Below are positions 60,922-64,000 of a DNA stretch of 64,000 nucleotides, one piece after another. This DNA is from Streptomyces fagopyri (lineage in GTDB: Bacteria > Actinomycetota > Actinomycetes > Streptomycetales > Streptomycetaceae). The notes under the pieces are model-generated. The model saw only the letters and a list, made by a program, of their open reading frames with translations, was not told where the DNA came from and made no database searches. The position numbers and the translations under genes were made by a program. The stretch is taken from assembly GCF_009498275.1 (NCBI RefSeq), contig NZ_CP045643.1:7998001-8062000 (forward strand), in the 5' to 3' direction. How positions within the stretch are numbered: the first letter of the stretch is position 1; each line of letters begins with the position of its first letter.

Positions 60922-61773
60922 ATGCAGAAGAAGACTCCGCGACGGAGCATGATTCGACTGACGCGCCGGGGCCGGGTCGCCCTCGTCGCGACCGGAGCCG
61001 TCGTGGCGGTCACCGCCGTGGCGGTGCCGCTGCTGATCGTCGGAGGCGAGGAGGCGCCGCGCGCGTCCCTCGTGATCCCGGAGGGCTGGCGCTCGGGCCA
61101 GGTCTACCGGGCCGTCGACGAGGCGCTCGCCCTGCACCCGGGCGCCACCAAGAAGTCCCTGGCCAAGGCTCATCTGAAACTGCCCGACGTCGCGGCGGGC
61201 AACCCCGAGGGATACCTGTTCCCGGCGACGTACCCGGTCGACGCGGAGGCGACGCCGGAGTCACTGCTGCGCTTCATGGTCGACACGGCCTACAAGAGAT
61301 TCCACAGAAGCCCGATCACCGCGGGAGCCCAGCGCAACGCGATGGACGTCTATCAGGTGGTCACCATCGCGAGCATCGTCCAGGCGGAGGCGGCCACCAA
61401 GGCCGACATGGGCAAGGTGGCCCGGGTGATCTTCAACCGGCTCCAGCAGGGCATGCCGCTGCAGATGGACTCCACGCTCAACTACGCGCTGAACCGGTCC
61501 ACTCTGAACACGACCACGAACGACACGAAGCTCAAGAGCCCCTACAACTCCTACGAGCGCATGGGTCTGCCGCCCACACCCATCGCCAACCCCGGCGAGC
61601 AGGCGATGCGCGCCGCGATCAATCCGACCCCGGGCGACTGGCTGTACTTCGTCACCGTCAAGCCGGGCGACACCCGCTTCACGGCCAGTTACGAGGAGCA
61701 TCAGAGAAACGTCGCAGAATTCAACCGGACCAACCGGACGAGCGGGTCGTCGGCCCCGACGTCGTCCGGCTGA
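60922..61773 (+). CDS. MltG-like endolytic transglycosylase (YceG family)
   Basis: This 283-residue protein has a basic start, one membrane helix (VALVATGAVVAVTAVAVPLL) and the YceG domain: LVIPEGWRSGQVYRAVDEAL, GYLFPATYPVD, VVTIASIVQAEAATKADMGK with the catalytic Glu, VFNRL-like FNRLQQGMPLQMDSTLNYAL and YNSYERMGLPPTPIANPGEQ. MltG cuts nascent glycan chains at the outer membrane face. It is smaller than the housekeeping actinomycete MltG, so it may be a paralogue. The ATG is 43 bases after the exporter stop. Confidence 0.9.
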   Translation: MQKKTPRRSMIRLTRRGRVALVATGAVVAVTAVAVPLLIVGGEEAPRASLVIPEGWRSGQVYRAVDEALALHPGATKKSLAKAHLKLPDVAAGNPEGYLFPATYPVDAEATPESLLRFMVDTAYKRFHRSPITAGAQRNAMDVYQVVTIASIVQAEAATKADMGKVARVIFNRLQQGMPLQMDSTLNYALNRSTLNTTTNDTKLKSPYNSYERMGLPPTPIANPGEQAMRAAINPTPGDWLYFVTVKPGDTRFTASYEEHQRNVAEFNRTNRTSGSSAPTSSG

Positions 61774-61793
61774 ACGGTGGCCGTGCGGGGGTG

Positions 61794-62882
61794 TCAGGCG
61801 CCGGCCGGCACTCCGGCCAGCAGCCGCCTGATGTCCCGTACCGCCGCGCGTCCGGCCCGGTTGGCGCCGACGGTGCTGGCGGACGGCCCGTAGCCGACCA
61901 GATGGATCCGTGGATCGGCCGCCGCACGGGTGCCCTCGACGCGGATACCGCCGCCGGGTTCGCGCAGCCGCAGTGGCGCGAGATGGTCGATGGCGGCGCG
62001 GAAGCCGGTCGCCCACAGGATGACGTCCGCGGCCACGCGGTGTCCGTCGGCCCACTCCACGCCGTCCGGAGTGATCCGGTCGAACATCGGTTTGCGGTCC
62101 AGGACACCGTCGGCGAGGGCCTGGCGGATCGCGTCGTTCAAGGGCAGCCCCGTGACCGAGACGACGCTCTTGGGCGGCAGCCCCTGCCGTACGCGTTCCT
62201 CGACGAGTGCGACGGCGGCCCGGCCGAAGTCCTCGGTGAACGGTCCCTCGCGGAAGACGGGCGGTGTCCGCGTCACCCAGGTGGTCGCGGCCGCGTAAGG
62301 GGCGATCTCCATCAGATGCTGGGTGCCGGACGCGCCGCCGCCCACGACGACCACCCGCTGCCCGGCGAACTCCTCGGGTCCGGGGTACTGCGCCGTGTGC
62401 AACTGCCGTCCGCGGAAGGTCTCCTGTCCCGGATAGCGCGGCCAGAACGGCCGGTCCCAGGTGCCCGTCGCGTTGATCAGCGCCCGCGCCGACCACATGC
62501 CGTCGGAGGTCTCGACGAGCAGTCGCCCCTCGGCGCCCTCCCGGACGGCCGTCACCTCGACGGGCCGCCGCACCCGCAGATCGAACATGCGCTCATAGGC
62601 TTCGAAGTACTCGGCGATGACCTCGGAGGACGGACGGGCCGGGTCCGCGCCCTCCAGCTCCATGCCGGGCAGCGAGTGCATTCCGTGCACCTTGCCGTAG
62701 GTCAGCGACGGCCACCGGAACTGCCAGGCGCCGCCGGGACGCGGCGCGTGGTCCAGCACGACGAAGTCGCGCTCCGGTTCGAAACCGGTGCGCCGCAGGT
62801 GATACGCGCTGGACAGTCCCGCCTGTCCGGCGCCTGTCACCACGACATCGACCGCGCGCGCCTGCGTCCCAGTGTTGTTCAC
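61794..62882 (-). CDS. FAD-dependent monooxygenase-like oxidoreductase
   Basis: This 362-residue flavoprotein has an FAD Rossmann motif VVVTGAGQAGLSSAYHLRRT, the FMO/Baeyer-Villiger-type fingerprint FRGRQLHTAQY (FxGxxxHxxxY), a NADPH motif VVVVGGGASGTQHLMEIAPY and an ATG-type motif (ILWATGFR). It resembles YUCCA/CzcO-type flavoprotein monooxygenases. The substrate is unknown. GTG 62882 is used; an upstream extension to 62990 lacks similarity. The gene is leftward, converging on the MltG gene. Confidence 0.88.
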   Translation of the reverse strand: MNNTGTQARAVDVVVTGAGQAGLSSAYHLRRTGFEPERDFVVLDHAPRPGGAWQFRWPSLTYGKVHGMHSLPGMELEGADPARPSSEVIAEYFEAYERMFDLRVRRPVEVTAVREGAEGRLLVETSDGMWSARALINATGTWDRPFWPRYPGQETFRGRQLHTAQYPGPEEFAGQRVVVVGGGASGTQHLMEIAPYAAATTWVTRTPPVFREGPFTEDFGRAAVALVEERVRQGLPPKSVVSVTGLPLNDAIRQALADGVLDRKPMFDRITPDGVEWADGHRVAADVILWATGFRAAIDHLAPLRLREPGGGIRVEGTRAAADPRIHLVGYGPSASTVGANRAGRAAVRDIRRLLAGVPAGA

Positions 62883-63194
62883 GCTTCTACCAACTCGGCC
62901 GGGGCCGGAGATCTTCCCCCCGCCGGACCAGGTGTGATCCACCCGACGTGCCCCTCCAGCGGCCACCCGCGACCAGCTGCGGCGCACCACCCACGGCCGT
63001 CGTACGGGGCGACCGTACCCAGGACCGCGGCAGTGCTCCGGGGTCCGCGGCGGCGATCCCCGGGACCAGCCGGACGTTCAGGTCCGTGGTGAGCGGCGCG
63101 CGACGGGCGATGTGGGACGCCTACGCGTACCGGCCCACCCGGGTGCGGCCGTCGCCGCAGACCGGCGGGAACCTGGTGGGGACGGACGGTCCCG
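62883..63194. other. Intergenic region, no supported gene
   Basis: About 312 bases lie between the monooxygenase start and the stop of the leftward binding-protein gene. I see no conserved frame on either strand and no strong hairpin after the binding-protein gene. It should contain the monooxygenase promoter. Confidence 0.4.
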
Positions 63195-64000
63195 TCACGA
63201 CTCCTTGTAGACGCGGGGAGCGGTGGTGGACGGCGGCAGGTCGCCGTTGAAACGGGAGTCGACGAACTCCGAGAAGTCGACCTTGCGCGGGATGAGCCCG
63301 AGGCCGGTGAAGGTGTCCGCGATCCGCTGCTCGGAGGCGATGAGCGGCTTGTCGACCGCGACCGCGACGCGGCTGGCGTTGGTCCGCTTCACCGAGGCGA
63401 GCGCCACCGCGTACGGTAGCCCGGTGTCCTTGGCCCACACCTTCGCCCACGCGGCCGGGTGGTCGTAGACCCAGTCCTGGGCGCGGCGCAGCCGCTCCAG
63501 GTAGTCCTTGACCGCCGCCGCCTTCCGGCTGTCCCTGAGCGCACCGGGCGCGGCCACCTGGAAGTTGAGCCCGTTGACCACCCCGTCGCCGTCCGTCAGG
63601 ATCCGGCCCTGCCCCGCCTCCACCACCTGCGAGGTGTACGGGTCCCACACCGCCCACGCGTCCACCTTGCCGCTGGTGAACGCGGCCAACGCGTCGGCGG
63701 GCTGCAGGTACTTGACCTTCACGTCACTCAGCCTCAGACCGGCCTTCTTCAGCGAGGCGATCAGCTGATAGTGCGCGGACGACCCCTGCGCCACGGCTAC
63801 GGACCTGCCCTTCAGCTCCTCGGGACGCTTCAGTGACGAGTTCTTCGGTACGAGGACGGCCTCGCCCCTCGACGTGCCGTGCCAGGCGGCCACCACCGAG
63901 ATCTTCGAGTCGGCGCCGGCGGCGAAGACCGGCGGGGTGTTGCCGACGCCGCCGATGTCGACGGCCTTGGCGTTGACGGCCTCCAGGAGGGGCGGGCCGG
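63195..64000 (-). CDS. ABC transporter substrate-binding protein, sulfonate/nitrate type (5' truncated)
   Basis: These are the last 267 or so residues of a periplasmic-type binding protein of the SsuA/NrtA/TauA group, whose start lies off the right edge. Seen are the AVDIGGVGNTPPVFAAGAD region, LKGRSVAVAQGSSAHYQLIA, ALAAFTSGKVDAWAVWDPYT and the LIPRKVDFSEFVDSRFNGDL end. Such proteins deliver aliphatic sulfonates or related anions to an ABC importer, whose genes presumably lie around it outside the window. A monooxygenase nearby could fit sulfonate use, but is only suggestive. Confidence 0.9.
   Translation of the reverse strand, partial: GPPLLEAVNAKAVDIGGVGNTPPVFAAGADSKISVVAAWHGTSRGEAVLVPKNSSLKRPEELKGRSVAVAQGSSAHYQLIASLKKAGLRLSDVKVKYLQPADALAAFTSGKVDAWAVWDPYTSQVVEAGQGRILTDGDGVVNGLNFQVAAPGALRDSRKAAAVKDYLERLRRAQDWVYDHPAAWAKVWAKDTGLPYAVALASVKRTNASRVAVAVDKPLIASEQRIADTFTGLGLIPRKVDFSEFVDSRFNGDLPPSTTAPRVYKES

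Noticed and set aside
60894..63092. A 732-codon plus-strand frame over the MltG and monooxygenase genes
   Set aside because: It shadows MltG in another frame and runs antisense to the monooxygenase; no family similarity.

Overview
The window looks like a stretch of a Streptomyces (or very close actinomycete) chromosome. Base composition is very G+C rich, GTG starts and GGAGG-type ribosome sites are common, and several gene sets are actinomycete hallmarks: a gas vesicle cluster in the order gvpO-A-F-G-Y-Z-J-L-S-K, a conservon (cvnA-B-C-D), an ROK-regulated xylAB locus, a SWIM/SNF2 pair, and families such as MSMEG_6728, DUF6286, DUF5709 and DUF6397. No rRNA, tRNA or CRISPR array was seen.

Left third (1-16 kb): stress and envelope genes around the gas vesicle cluster. 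A 5' piece of a short-chain dehydrogenase, a CsbD protein and a MSMEG_6728-family protein come first. A leftward operon follows (two Asp23/Gls24 proteins, a 55-residue membrane protein, a DUF6286 protein and an AmaP-like anchor). It is divergent from an ECF sigma factor that overlaps a third Asp23-like protein, which carries a possible zinc-binding His/Cys cluster. Ten gvp genes (6.0-11.6 kb) then run rightwards. An IS5-like element of about 1.54 kb with 24-bp inverted ends sits exactly at the gvpK stop codon and carries a HAD-family gene besides its frameshifted transposase. Past it are an Imm7-type immunity gene, a tiny membrane protein, a second CsbD-like gene, a 33-bp tandem repeat containing a palindrome, and a stand-alone paralogue of the GvpZ SRPBCC domain.

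16-19.3 kb: a compact overlapping operon (HemK2/MTQ2-type methyltransferase, CDGSH iron-sulfur protein, haem-oxygenase-like iron enzyme), then a decayed patch with a frameshifted GAF-ANTAR gene and a dps gene fused to an internally deleted integrase.

19.3-30 kb: catabolism. An aldehyde dehydrogenase with its GAF-type regulator, an APC permease-amidase pair, and a xylose locus (ROK repressor, xylB, divergent xylA). 30-38 kb: a proline-rich membrane-anchored protein, the SWIM/SNF2 helicase pair, a deleted fatty-acid desaturase, hypothetical proteins, and an MpaB-type gene whose 3' end has been joined to the tail of an alpha/beta hydrolase gene.

38-51.5 kb: a methyltransferase, an MHYT membrane sensor, the conservon, an F420-type oxidoreductase, an orphan Roadblock/LC7 paralogue, a DUF6397 protein, thioesterase tesB, a Ski2-like helicase, a membrane hydrolase, zinc-free L31 (rpmE2) and a DUF5709 protein. 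51.8-64 kb: a heterodimeric ABC exporter with complementary degenerate ATP sites, a lipoprotein L,D-transpeptidase, a secreted PNGase A-like protein, a MarR regulator divergent from an ABC exporter, an MltG-like transglycosylase, an FAD monooxygenase and a 5'-truncated sulfonate/nitrate-type binding protein. At least four genes in the window show deletion or frameshift scars, so part of it is decaying or rearranged.
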